A stretch of DNA of 64,000 bases, from assembly GCA_963422415.1 (NCBI GenBank), contig OY729430.1, positions 2,790,001 to 2,854,000 of the forward strand, written 5' to 3'. The notes beneath the pieces are model-generated. The model ran no database searches and was not told the DNA's origin. It was given only the letters and a program-made list of their open reading frames with translations. A program made the position numbers and the translations under genes. The stretch is from Bin34 sp963422415. GTDB lineage: Bacteria > Chloroflexota > Anaerolineae > Caldilineales > Caldilineaceae. Below are positions 1-8,564 of the stretch, in pieces; position 1 is the stretch's first letter; every line of letters begins with the position of its first letter.

Positions 1-72
1 CCCCAGAAGATATATGAAACGCTCAATGCCATGGACGACCTCGGATCCACCGACCGGGAAAAGAGTTTCTGA
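1..72 (+). CDS. C-terminal end of SbcD/Mre11-like nuclease (partial)
   Basis: An open frame enters from the left edge and ends at TGA 70-72; only about 23 codons are visible. Its stop overlaps the ATG of the next gene by one base (TGATG), a sign of translational coupling. No nuclease motif lies inside the window. The SbcD/Mre11 identity is inferred only from the position directly before an SbcC/Rad50-type gene, because sbcD and sbcC are normally adjacent and coupled. Confidence 0.5.
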   Translation, partial: PQKIYETLNAMDDLGSTDREKSF

Positions 73-2804
73 TGCGTCTGCTGGAACTGGAACTACGGAA
101 CGTCAAGGCCTACCCAGAGGTGACCATTGCCTTTGGGCCCGGTATCAATGGCTTGCTGGGTCCCAATGGAGCTGGCAAGACCACCATTCTGCAAGCCATT
201 GGCTATGCCCTCTTCAACTGCCTCAGTCCAGCCGTCAAGGACTTCACGCGCGAAGGGCATGCGCGCGGATCGATCAGGGTGCGCATGCGCAGCGCTCGAG
301 ACGATCTGACCTACGACATTCACCGCACGGTCGGCGGAGGGGGCGGTTCGCAAAACTATGTCTACAACTGTGATGATGACTTCAAGGTTCACGAGGGCGC
401 AGACAATGTGCTGGCCTTTGTGCAGGAACACTTGGGATCACCGGGCGCATCGGACATGAAGACCCTTTTCCGAGATGCGGTGGGAATCGATCAGGGCACT
501 TTTCAAGCTCCCTTCCTGATGGGGGCGGCCCCTCGCAAAGATCACTTCGGGCCCCTGCTGGGCATTGAGAAGTACCGCCGCATAGACACCGATCTCAATG
601 CAACCCGCGCCTATGCCCAAGGGCTGGTTGCCGAGTCGCAAACCCGGTTGGATCACTTGGATGGCCAACTTGAGCCCTTGGAAAGCCTAGTCGCAAAACA
701 AGAGGAACTGCAAGCTACCGTCAGGGCTCTGGAATGGGAAACATGCATGATCGAAAAGAAGAGAGAGGACAGCCTAGCCCGTCTGCGCAAACTCGATGAT
801 CTGGCACAGGAAATCCAGGAAGTCAACTCCTTGCTTGCAGAGGCCTCTCTGGAACGCGCTCGACTGCTGGAGAGATCCAAGTCTCTGGAAAGGGAACTGG
901 CCAGAGTCAGGGAGGCCGTGCAACAGGTAGAGCAGTACGAGCAAGCGCACCGCCTCTACCAAGAGGCGGAAGGGCAGCTGAAGCCTCTAGAGACAAGAGT
1001 TCGCTCTTGTCACGGGTTGCAAAGAAAATTGAGCCTGTTGCAAGGGGAAATGGGTCCGCTGCAAAATCAGGTCCAAGACAAACGAGAACGAATTGCCGAT
1101 TTGCACAGACTTCAAATTCGGCTTGATGAACTGCAGTCGGCCAAGGAGGAAGAGGAGGAGCTGTGGAGGGAGCTGGAACAATGTCCGTCGCAGGTCGGTC
1201 ATATCGATGCCTTGCAGGATACGTTGGCTTCGCTCCAGCGCCGGTTACAGCTTGACAAGACTGCAGGAGAGCATATCAAGGCGGAGGTGGGGGCGCGGGA
1301 CAGGGCAGAAACACGTCTAGCGGAACTCCAATCACTCCAGACAGAGCATGCCAACGACCAACAGGTCCTGGAGCTGCGACAGAACAGTGTCCATATCCAA
1401 CTGAAATCCCTGTCAGAGCAGCTAGAGACATTGCAACGAACCCGGCAGGATCACTCCCCTCAGGCCCGCTGTCCTGTCTGTGAACAAGGGTTGAACCATG
1501 ATTTGGTATCCACGTTGACGGCCCGGCGGGAAGCCGAGATAGAGGCAAAATCCAAAGTGCGGGATGAATTGCAGCGAGAGTTGGCAGTCACGATCGAAGC
1601 ACAGGAACTTCTGAAAGCGGAATGCAGCGCACTGAGAAGGGAAATGGCGGAACACAGAGACCGGAGAGACTTGGAAAACTGTCTTTCACGCATTGAACTT
1701 TTGCAGCGAGACATCGACGGCAAAAGCCGTGCACTGAGCAAGGCCGAGGAGTTGCAATCCGATCGCCAGCAGTTGCAGGCAGAACTGGATGTCTTGCAGC
1801 CCAACTTGGAAGAATGGGCAAGGGCTCACCGAGCCTTAGAGGAACAGCCACGGCTGCAAAAGGATCTGGGAAAGCTGTTACGAGATCTGCAACGAAAGGA
1901 ATCGGAGGCAGCCAAGATCGCGGAAGATGTCGGCCAAGTGGAAGCGCTGGAGAAGACTGCCAGCCAATTGCGACTGCAGAGGGAAGCCAATCGAGAGGGG
2001 TATCTCAGTTATGTGGCCCACGCAGCGGCAGCCCAAGGCCTGGCAGACTTGGAAAAGGAGTCATCCCAGTTGTCCCGGCAAACAAAACAGATCGTGCAAC
2101 GATTGTTTGAGCTGGACAGACGGCACACGGATCTGAAGGGACAATACGAACCCAAGGAACACATTGCCCTACAAGAAACGACATCCCGGTTGAAGGCGGA
2201 GCTGGCAGGCAAAAACGCCACTTCCAAGGCCCAGAGACAGTATCTGGAGGATGTCAGCAAAGACGTAACCCGACTACGAGCCGTAGCCCGGTCACGAACG
2301 CAAGAGAGACAAAGGCTGGCTCTCCTGGAAGCCCGAGAGGAACGAGTGGTCTGGCTCAAGGAGCTGATGCGCCGGGCATTGCCGCAGATCACGGCTGCCT
2401 TGATTCAGAACATCAGCGAACTGGCAAATGAGTTCTTTTGTTCCTTGATGGAGGACCATACCCGACCGCTGCAGTGGGACGCGAACTTCGGTATCGTCCT
2501 GAATGTCAAGGGAGAGGAAAGACAGTTTCGGAATCTCTCTGGGGGAGAGCAGATGGCGGCCTCCTTGTCCGTGATCATGGCCTTGCTCCACCGACTGTCC
2601 AATATTCGATTCGTGTTTCTAGACGAGCCCACGAGCAATCTGGATGGAGTTCGCAGAGGCCAGCTGGCGTCCAATCTGAAAACTCTGGGCAGAATAGAAC
2701 AGATATTCGTAATCAGCCATGATGACACCTTTGAAGAACATCTGGATCATGTCATACGCCTGGAGGCCGGGCCAGAGGGCAGCCGGGTTGTGACCGAGGG
2801 CTAG
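72..2804 (+). CDS. sbcC: SbcC/Rad50-type exonuclease ATPase subunit
   Basis: This 910-residue ATPase partners SbcD/Mre11 in processing DNA ends and hairpins. The Walker A motif GPNGAGKTT is at residues 30-38. A long charged, heptad-rich coiled coil fills most of the middle, split near its centre by a CPVC zinc hook at residues 467-470. The C-terminal lobe carries the ABC signature LSGGEQ near residue 822 and the Walker B/D-loop FLDEPTSNLDG near residue 850. This head-hook-head order and the length are typical of SbcC/Rad50. The ATG at 72 overlaps the stop of the upstream gene. Its TAG shares the palindrome CTAG (2801-2804) with the stop of the convergent ribF. Confidence 0.93.
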   Translation: MRLLELELRNVKAYPEVTIAFGPGINGLLGPNGAGKTTILQAIGYALFNCLSPAVKDFTREGHARGSIRVRMRSARDDLTYDIHRTVGGGGGSQNYVYNCDDDFKVHEGADNVLAFVQEHLGSPGASDMKTLFRDAVGIDQGTFQAPFLMGAAPRKDHFGPLLGIEKYRRIDTDLNATRAYAQGLVAESQTRLDHLDGQLEPLESLVAKQEELQATVRALEWETCMIEKKREDSLARLRKLDDLAQEIQEVNSLLAEASLERARLLERSKSLERELARVREAVQQVEQYEQAHRLYQEAEGQLKPLETRVRSCHGLQRKLSLLQGEMGPLQNQVQDKRERIADLHRLQIRLDELQSAKEEEEELWRELEQCPSQVGHIDALQDTLASLQRRLQLDKTAGEHIKAEVGARDRAETRLAELQSLQTEHANDQQVLELRQNSVHIQLKSLSEQLETLQRTRQDHSPQARCPVCEQGLNHDLVSTLTARREAEIEAKSKVRDELQRELAVTIEAQELLKAECSALRREMAEHRDRRDLENCLSRIELLQRDIDGKSRALSKAEELQSDRQQLQAELDVLQPNLEEWARAHRALEEQPRLQKDLGKLLRDLQRKESEAAKIAEDVGQVEALEKTASQLRLQREANREGYLSYVAHAAAAQGLADLEKESSQLSRQTKQIVQRLFELDRRHTDLKGQYEPKEHIALQETTSRLKAELAGKNATSKAQRQYLEDVSKDVTRLRAVARSRTQERQRLALLEAREERVVWLKELMRRALPQITAALIQNISELANEFFCSLMEDHTRPLQWDANFGIVLNVKGEERQFRNLSGGEQMAASLSVIMALLHRLSNIRFVFLDEPTSNLDGVRRGQLASNLKTLGRIEQIFVISHDDTFEEHLDHVIRLEAGPEGSRVVTEG

Positions 2805-3826
2805 TTGACATCAGCATCCCTTTGCAGGATTTCCGCCACAATGCGCCGAGTCAGACCGTCGCTCTCCTTGCCGGCCAGCATACTGCGGGCCATCCGCATA
2901 TCCTTCCGAACCTGTCCCGACAATGCTTCGACCGACTCAAACTTGATTTCGGACCGCAGGCTCTCTTCAAAGGAGACCACCACCCGTTGCCCATACAAAT
3001 GATCCTCGGGAATATTGGGCGGGTACTCCAACAGATGTGTCTCCACGCGGTATTCCAAGCCGTTGAAGGTGGGTCTACACCCCAAGTTGGTCACGCTGGC
3101 GTACATACCAAAGGGGTCCTGCAACCAGATCCAGGTGGCATACACCCCGTTGCGAGGATAGCAGATGGTTTCGTCAGGAGTGAGATTGGCCGTAGGGAAG
3201 CCCAGCTTGCGCGCCAGCCGGACTCCGGGCTGTACCTGACCCACCACAAAGTGGTTCCGACCTAGATGGTCACGCGCCCGTCTCACTTCCCCTCTGTGCA
3301 GCAGCTGCCTGATAGTGTTGCTGCGCACAGCGTACCCTTCTCTTCGCACATCTCCAACGAACCGAACCTCAAAATCCTGGTCGCGCCCCCATCGCTGAAG
3401 AAGAGCGCCCGTTCCCTGGCGATCCTTGCCCAAGGCAAAGTCATTGCCAATCACCAATACCTTCATGTTCAGATGAACCTTGATCAGGGCCACGAATTCG
3501 GCGGCGGAGAGATTGGCCAGGGATTCATGGAAGGTCTGCATGACACAGAGATCCGCTCCGGCTGTCAACAGGAGCGAACTGCGGACAGGCGGGGGATTGA
3601 GCAGCTTCAACTGTACAGCTGGATTGAAAAACATGGTAGGGAGAGGATCGAAAGACAGTGCCACGAGTTGGGCGCCGGAAACTCCCGAGCCACGCAATTC
3701 CGTTCGAATCCGCATGGCTTCCTGCAGAATGGCCAAGTGCCCCAAGTGCACCCCATCGAACTTGCCAATGATCACCACGGATGCATTGGGCAGGATCACC
3801 TTGCGAATATCGGTAACGACGCGCAT
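2801..3826 (-). CDS. ribF: Bifunctional riboflavin kinase/FAD synthetase
   Basis: RibF phosphorylates riboflavin to FMN and adenylates FMN to FAD. The N-terminal nucleotidyltransferase motif IGKFDGVHLGH is clear. The C-terminal kinase region contains GVRLARKLGFPTANL and the RPTFNG motif. I chose the ATG at 3826 because its product begins directly with the conserved domain. A GTG at 3865 would add 13 residues and overlap truB. It is the last gene of the nusA-truB operon and converges on sbcC, sharing the CTAG stop palindrome. Confidence 0.93.
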   Translation of the reverse strand: MRVVTDIRKVILPNASVVIIGKFDGVHLGHLAILQEAMRIRTELRGSGVSGAQLVALSFDPLPTMFFNPAVQLKLLNPPPVRSSLLLTAGADLCVMQTFHESLANLSAAEFVALIKVHLNMKVLVIGNDFALGKDRQGTGALLQRWGRDQDFEVRFVGDVRREGYAVRSNTIRQLLHRGEVRRARDHLGRNHFVVGQVQPGVRLARKLGFPTANLTPDETICYPRNGVYATWIWLQDPFGMYASVTNLGCRPTFNGLEYRVETHLLEYPPNIPEDHLYGQRVVVSFEESLRSEIKFESVEALSGQVRKDMRMARSMLAGKESDGLTRRIVAEILQRDADVN

Positions 3827-3843
3827 GGCGGCAAGCGGTCGCG

Positions 3844-4809
3844 CTAGCGGGCCGAAGCCAGCCACTTGGTAGCCTTGACGCGGGTCTTTTGTGCCGCGGT
3901 GACGCCTAGGCAGACCAGTACGCCCAGAAAGTCGCCTGCAGGAGTGACGGCCAAGGCGCTCTGATTCTCGGTCAGGGCCAATTCAGAGTCGGCCAACAAG
4001 GCAATTTGACCCTGACCCAGCCGTCGAGCCAATTCGGAATTGCACTGCAGCCGCGGCCAAGGCAGGCCCTGACTGGGTGGCAGACAGGCGGTGGATTCCG
4101 GTCGCCAACCATCTGCCGCGACCAGATCGTCGGGAGTCCAAGCGTCTTTCACGGAAAGATCACCCAAGGCAGTGCGCCTCAGATTGGACAGAAAGGCCCG
4201 GGTACCCGCCTTGCGCGCAATGTCTTGGGCTAGGCTGCGCACGTAGGTCCCCGCCCCACAGGTGATGCACAGGGACATTTCCCGGGGATCGTGAGACGGC
4301 AACACGGCAATATCGTAGACATGGATTTCTTGGGCGTCCAACTCCACTCTCTCGCCGGCCCGAGCCCGCGCATACGCCCTTTGACCGGAGATGCGTTTGG
4401 CGGAATAGGCGGGCGGCACCTGCCATTGTCGCCCTACAAAATCAGGCAAGACCGCCGCAACGCGCGCGGCATCCCATTCCGTCTTCCCCTCATTCGGCAG
4501 AAACTGGCCTGTAATGTCTCCGGTATCCGTCTCCGCCCCGAAGCGCACTCCAGCCACATAGGTTTTGGGCAATGCCTGGTAGTACTCGGCCAGCCGCGTC
4601 ACCCTGCCCACACAAACCACCAGCAGTCCGCTGGCGAAAGGATCCAGCGTGCCCGTGTGGCCCACACGGCGCAGGTTCAAGGTCCGCCGCACCAACTGCA
4701 CCATGTCATGACTGGTAGGCAACTGGGTTTCGGTCGCCTGCGCACGGGTCCGGTGCACCGGCAATCCGGGTTTGTCCAGAAGCAATATGCCTTCTGGCAC
4801 CGGGTTCAC
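3844..4809 (-). CDS. truB: tRNA pseudouridine(55) synthase
   Basis: TruB converts U55 of the tRNA T loop to pseudouridine. The motif GHTGTLDPFASGLL contains the catalytic Asp (about residue 56 from the GTG start). The GTG at 4809 is preferred because GAGAGG lies five bases upstream; a TTG at 4824 is also open. An oddity is visible near the N-terminus. The family normally reads DKPxGxTSHD, but here about 15 extra residues (rich in R, Q and T) separate DKPG from TSHD. The extra segment is in frame and the rest of the protein looks intact. It lies between the nrnA-like gene and ribF in the nusA operon. Confidence 0.92.
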   Translation of the reverse strand: MNPVPEGILLLDKPGLPVHRTRAQATETQLPTSHDMVQLVRRTLNLRRVGHTGTLDPFASGLLVVCVGRVTRLAEYYQALPKTYVAGVRFGAETDTGDITGQFLPNEGKTEWDAARVAAVLPDFVGRQWQVPPAYSAKRISGQRAYARARAGERVELDAQEIHVYDIAVLPSHDPREMSLCITCGAGTYVRSLAQDIARKAGTRAFLSNLRRTALGDLSVKDAWTPDDLVAADGWRPESTACLPPSQGLPWPRLQCNSELARRLGQGQIALLADSELALTENQSALAVTPAGDFLGVLVCLGVTAAQKTRVKATKWLASAR

Positions 4810-4878
4810 ACTATCCTCTCCCAAGCCTGGAGGCGCTCTGAGGTAGCCCGTGGGCCACGCTAGGTCTGGAAGACAAAT

Positions 4879-5862
4879 TCAGCTCCGCGTGGCTACGATT
4901 CGCTTCAGTTCCGCCACTACCCGCTGCACGGTCTCCTCCAATGGAGCCTCAATGAAACAGCCCGAGGCAAGTTGATGACCGCCACCGCCATAGCTGTGCG
5001 CCAGTTCACTGACATCCAGATGCGGACGGCACCGGAAACTGCATGTCACGCCATGTCGTCCGTCGCTCTGGGTGCGCTCCGTAAAAATGACGGCGATGTC
5101 GGCTTCTCTGACCTCGGTCAGTTTCTGGATCAGTCCCCCCGTCTTGACGCGTTCGCCAGGACGGACCAGGCGTTCCTCCTGCAGGGTCAACCAGACGACC
5201 TTGGACTCCAGTTTGAGAGAAGGCAGCACCTTGACCCACATCTGCAGATCCGAAAAGGACTGCGCACCCACGGTTTGCGACACGATGTCATAGAGACTGA
5301 AGCTGTCCGCTCCCATCACTTCCAGTATATCCTGCACGAACTTCTCGTCGGTGGCATAGACGCGGAAACACTGGGAATCGGTAACCATCCCGGTCATCAG
5401 ACATTGCTTGGCCTTGGATCTGCATTCGTAACCCAGCTCCTTGCACAGATGCACCACCATGTTGCAGGCGGATATGTGATCCGGGGCCACCCAGTTCAGA
5501 TCCTGGCCCCCGAATCGGGTGTTGGTGGGGTGATGGTCCACCACTACCCACGGAGCCTCCTGTACAGTCTGCAAGTAGCGAAATTCGCCCATGCGGTCCA
5601 CCGCCGCGGAGTCCGTGATGATGACCAGATCGAAGGGTCCTCTTACATCCCGAGGCCGCTGCACAGTGGCATGTCCCGGCAAAAAGGCGTAGGTACCGTC
5701 ACTCTTGCTGTCTATGCCCGCGCAGATTTCCTTGCCGGCGTCTTCCAGAATCCACTTCAAGCCCAACATGCTGCCGTAGGCATCGCCGTCCGGCTCGACA
5801 TGGCTGATTATCAGGATGCGGTGGGCACCCTGTATGGCGCTTAGTACAGCCTCAGGCACCAT
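4879..5862 (-). CDS. DHH/DHHA1 phosphoesterase, NrnA-like (nanoRNase/pAp phosphatase)
   Basis: This 327-residue DHH-family phosphoesterase probably degrades short oligoribonucleotides and/or 3'-phosphoadenosine 5'-phosphate, as NrnA does. The metal motifs HxEPDGDAxGS (residues 21-31) and VDHH (about 108-111) are present, as is the C-terminal DHHA1 glycine-rich GGGGHQLASGC that binds substrate. I chose the ATG at 5862 because GGAG lies about ten bases upstream; a start at 5895 would overlap rbfA much further. It overlaps the end of rbfA by 11 bases. DHH genes often sit between rbfA and truB in Gram-positive-type genomes. Confidence 0.88.
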   Translation of the reverse strand: MVPEAVLSAIQGAHRILIISHVEPDGDAYGSMLGLKWILEDAGKEICAGIDSKSDGTYAFLPGHATVQRPRDVRGPFDLVIITDSAAVDRMGEFRYLQTVQEAPWVVVDHHPTNTRFGGQDLNWVAPDHISACNMVVHLCKELGYECRSKAKQCLMTGMVTDSQCFRVYATDEKFVQDILEVMGADSFSLYDIVSQTVGAQSFSDLQMWVKVLPSLKLESKVVWLTLQEERLVRPGERVKTGGLIQKLTEVREADIAVIFTERTQSDGRHGVTCSFRCRPHLDVSELAHSYGGGGHQLASGCFIEAPLEETVQRVVAELKRIVATRS

Positions 5863-6208
5863 CGGATTCCAGCTCCAGGGAATCAAGCAGTTCATAGACC
5901 TGTGCGGCCGAGCGTTCGGCGTCGCTGTAGGCGAAATGACAATCCGGCACCCGTCCGATGACGTTGCGAGAGATCAACTGTTGCTTGCAGTAGTTCTTGG
6001 CGCTGTTCAAGGCCTTCAAAATCTGGCCGCGGGAATAGGCCGAATTCTGGTGATACACGAAAATCTTGGCATTGCGCCGGTCAGCGCTCACCTTGACGCG
6101 CCAGACCTGCACCGAATCCAAGACGGGATTCTGCAGATCCTGTTCAATGATTGCCCTCATTTCTTCAAGGAGCAGTTGGGACACCCGCTTCTGATGGACG
6201 GAAACCAT
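5852..6208 (-). CDS. rbfA: Ribosome-binding factor A
   Basis: RbfA is a small KH-like protein that assists 30S maturation near helix 1 of 16S rRNA. The 118-residue product has the expected length and shows RVxxLLxEEM near the N-terminus followed by the alternating KVSxDxRNAKIFV strand and the RxxVGRVPxxHF element. Its ATG directly abuts the infB stop (TAA then ATG with no gap), so it is probably translated by coupling. The nrnA-like gene overlaps its 3' end. Confidence 0.9.
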   Translation of the reverse strand: MVSVHQKRVSQLLLEEMRAIIEQDLQNPVLDSVQVWRVKVSADRRNAKIFVYHQNSAYSRGQILKALNSAKNYCKQQLISRNVIGRVPDCHFAYSDAERSAAQVYELLDSLELESDGA

Positions 6209-8101
6209 TTAGCGTTCGACTTCCCGCAGTTCCAGCACCTCGATCAGGTCGCCTTCTCTGAAGTTATTGATGTCCTTGAGACTAATGCCGCAGTCCTGTC
6301 CCATGCGAACTTGGTCCACCTTGTCTCGGAACCGCCTGACTTCAACGATGCGATCAGTACGGGTTGGGGCTCCAGCCCGCACCAGGCGTATCCTGGCATT
6401 GTTCTTGACCGCTCCATCCACGACCACGCAGCCAGCTGCCATGCCGTTCTTGATCGGGAACAGGTTGCGCACCTCGGCCTGCCCAACCACAACTTCGGCA
6501 TATTCCGGATCCAGTATGCCTTTCAGAGCTCTTTCAATGTCCCCCACCAGCTCGTAAATGACGCGGTACAGTCGAATGGCAACTCCCTGTTTTTCCGCCC
6601 GCAACTCGGCGCTCTTGTCCACGGACACGTTAAAGCCCACGATGATGGCTTGGCTGGCTTCGGCCAGCAATACATCGGTTTCCGAAACGTCGCCGACCGC
6701 ATTGCGCAACACCTTGATCTTCGCCTCCGTCTGATCCACGCCCTCCAGAGAAGTCAAAATCGGATCGATACTGCCTTGTACATCGGCCCGCAGGATTACC
6801 CGCAATTCCTTGATCTCTTCGCCCTGGATCATCTCAAACAGGCTGTTGACATCGGTCTCTTCCAGGGAGACCGGAACGCTGATTGCCGTATTCTGGCGTT
6901 CTTGCGCCTTGCTCAGCTGCATGGCGGCCTTCTTGGAGGGAAGGACCTCAAAGAATTCTCCGGCCTCCGGGGGCTCCGACATGCCTAGGATTTGGACCGG
7001 TGTGCTGGGCCCCGCTTCCTTGAGTGAGATCCCTGCATGATCTCGCATTGCCTTTACGCGGCCCCATGTACCGCCAATGACCACGAAGTCTCCCTGCTTC
7101 AAGGTGCCGTTCTGGACCAGCAATGTGGCTGTAACGCCCTGTTTGCGGTCCACATGGGCTTCCACCACAGTCCCCACGGCCTGTCCATTGGGGTTCGCCT
7201 CGGGATCCATATCCGCCGAAATCAGGGTGATGGTATCCAGCAGGCCATCAATGTTGTCCCCTCTCAAGGCGCTGATGGGCACTACATGGGTGTCTCCTTC
7301 CCAATCCACGGGGATGAGGTCCTGATGGGACAACTGCATCATCACATTGTTGATGTTGGCGTTGGGCCGATCGACCTTGTTCAACGCCACCACGATAGGG
7401 ACTTCCGCCGCCCGGGCATGCTCGATGGCTTCTCGGGTCTGGGGCATGATGCCGTCATCCGCGGCGACCACCAGAATGACCAGATCCGTGATTTCAGCCC
7501 CGCGGGCCCGCATTTGGGTAAAGGCCTGATGCCCTGGGGTGTCAATGAAGGTGATCGTCTGGCATTCCTCGTCCGTCTCATGGCGAACTTGGTAGGCCCC
7601 CATGGCCTGGGTGATGCCACCCGCTTCCGTATCTACCACGCTGGTCTTGCGAATCGTGTCCAGCAGCGTGGTCTTGCCGTGGTCCACGTGCCCCAGCACG
7701 GTAACCACCAGCGGTCGAGACTGCAAGCTGGATTTCCGCTCCGCCTGCACCATGTTCTGGATTTTGGTCCGCCGGGAGCGAATCAGGGAAGGCGTAGATT
7801 CCGCGGCAGAATCTGTCGCGGCTTCCGCTTCGGGTTCTCCTGCCGCGGCCTCCTCCGACTTGGACTTGACGATGATATCCAGTTCGTGACAGACAATCTC
7901 CGCGGTCTCGAAGTCGATGGCTTGGGTAATGGGTACCATCAGGCCAAAGTTCATCAAGATGCGCAGCAGGTCAATGGGGCTCTTGCCCACCACCACAGCC
8001 AGTTCACCCACCGTAATGGGAGCTTCGATATAGACAGTCGTTCGCTCTGCCACCTGGGCTTCCGCTTGTGTTTCTTCCACCATCTCTTCGCTTATCTCCA
8101 T
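6209..8101 (-). CDS. infB: Translation initiation factor IF-2
   Basis: IF-2 is the GTPase that places initiator tRNA on the 30S subunit. The G1 motif GHVDHGKT is at residues 137-144, followed by DTPGHQAF (G3) and NKVD (G4). The C-terminal domains II to IV are complete. The N-terminal extension is short: the IF-2N module (about residues 27-75) is followed only by a brief Glu/Ala-rich linker, giving 630 residues rather than the 750-900 of many bacteria. It follows ylxR in the nusA operon. Confidence 0.96.
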   Translation of the reverse strand: MEISEEMVEETQAEAQVAERTTVYIEAPITVGELAVVVGKSPIDLLRILMNFGLMVPITQAIDFETAEIVCHELDIIVKSKSEEAAAGEPEAEAATDSAAESTPSLIRSRRTKIQNMVQAERKSSLQSRPLVVTVLGHVDHGKTTLLDTIRKTSVVDTEAGGITQAMGAYQVRHETDEECQTITFIDTPGHQAFTQMRARGAEITDLVILVVAADDGIMPQTREAIEHARAAEVPIVVALNKVDRPNANINNVMMQLSHQDLIPVDWEGDTHVVPISALRGDNIDGLLDTITLISADMDPEANPNGQAVGTVVEAHVDRKQGVTATLLVQNGTLKQGDFVVIGGTWGRVKAMRDHAGISLKEAGPSTPVQILGMSEPPEAGEFFEVLPSKKAAMQLSKAQERQNTAISVPVSLEETDVNSLFEMIQGEEIKELRVILRADVQGSIDPILTSLEGVDQTEAKIKVLRNAVGDVSETDVLLAEASQAIIVGFNVSVDKSAELRAEKQGVAIRLYRVIYELVGDIERALKGILDPEYAEVVVGQAEVRNLFPIKNGMAAGCVVVDGAVKNNARIRLVRAGAPTRTDRIVEVRRFRDKVDQVRMGQDCGISLKDINNFREGDLIEVLELREVER

Positions 8102-8186
8102 CCTCTAAAGAACTACCTTGGCGGTCGCAATCCTGGACGCCTAAGGTCGCTGGGTATCTGACAATTGTCTCCCCGCGCGCCACCTC

Positions 8187-8564
8187 CTATACGGGCTCTG
8201 TGTCTGTCGTCTCGTCCCTCACGGCTTTCGAGAGCAAGGGGGCTTCGGACAGACATGCAAGATAATTCTGCAAGCACCTTTTTTCCTCAATGTTCAGCTT
8301 GGCCTTGAGGGCTTGCTCAATGGGAGGATGCCGGCGACCGGGCTTGCCTGCCTGGGTCAGACCCAAGCCAATCGCCCAACAATCCTTGTTGGCATGCAGA
8401 TACGCGCCGCGCCCGGACAACTTGGAAGTGGGATCCACCAGAATTCCTCCCGCGCTCTTCACAATCCGAATCATGGACCGCTTGTCCTGCACGCGCCGAC
8501 AGGCCACACAGGTTCGCTGTGGCGATCTCTTGAACCGCATCGATCGGGACATGGCCTGCCTCAC
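8187..8564 (-). CDS. ylxR: YlxR family RNA-binding protein (DUF448)
   Basis: YlxR proteins are small basic proteins encoded between nusA and infB; they are thought to bind RNA. The diagnostic start RTCVACRRVQDKRSMIRIV and the GRGAYLHANKDC motif are present. The reading frame begins at GTG 8564, whose last two bases begin the nusA stop (GTGA overlap). An ATG four codons further in (8552) is an alternative start. The C-terminal tail beyond about residue 90 is not conserved in my recollection of the family. Confidence 0.87.
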   Translation of the reverse strand: MRQAMSRSMRFKRSPQRTCVACRRVQDKRSMIRIVKSAGGILVDPTSKLSGRGAYLHANKDCWAIGLGLTQAGKPGRRHPPIEQALKAKLNIEEKRCLQNYLACLSEAPLLSKAVRDETTDTEPV

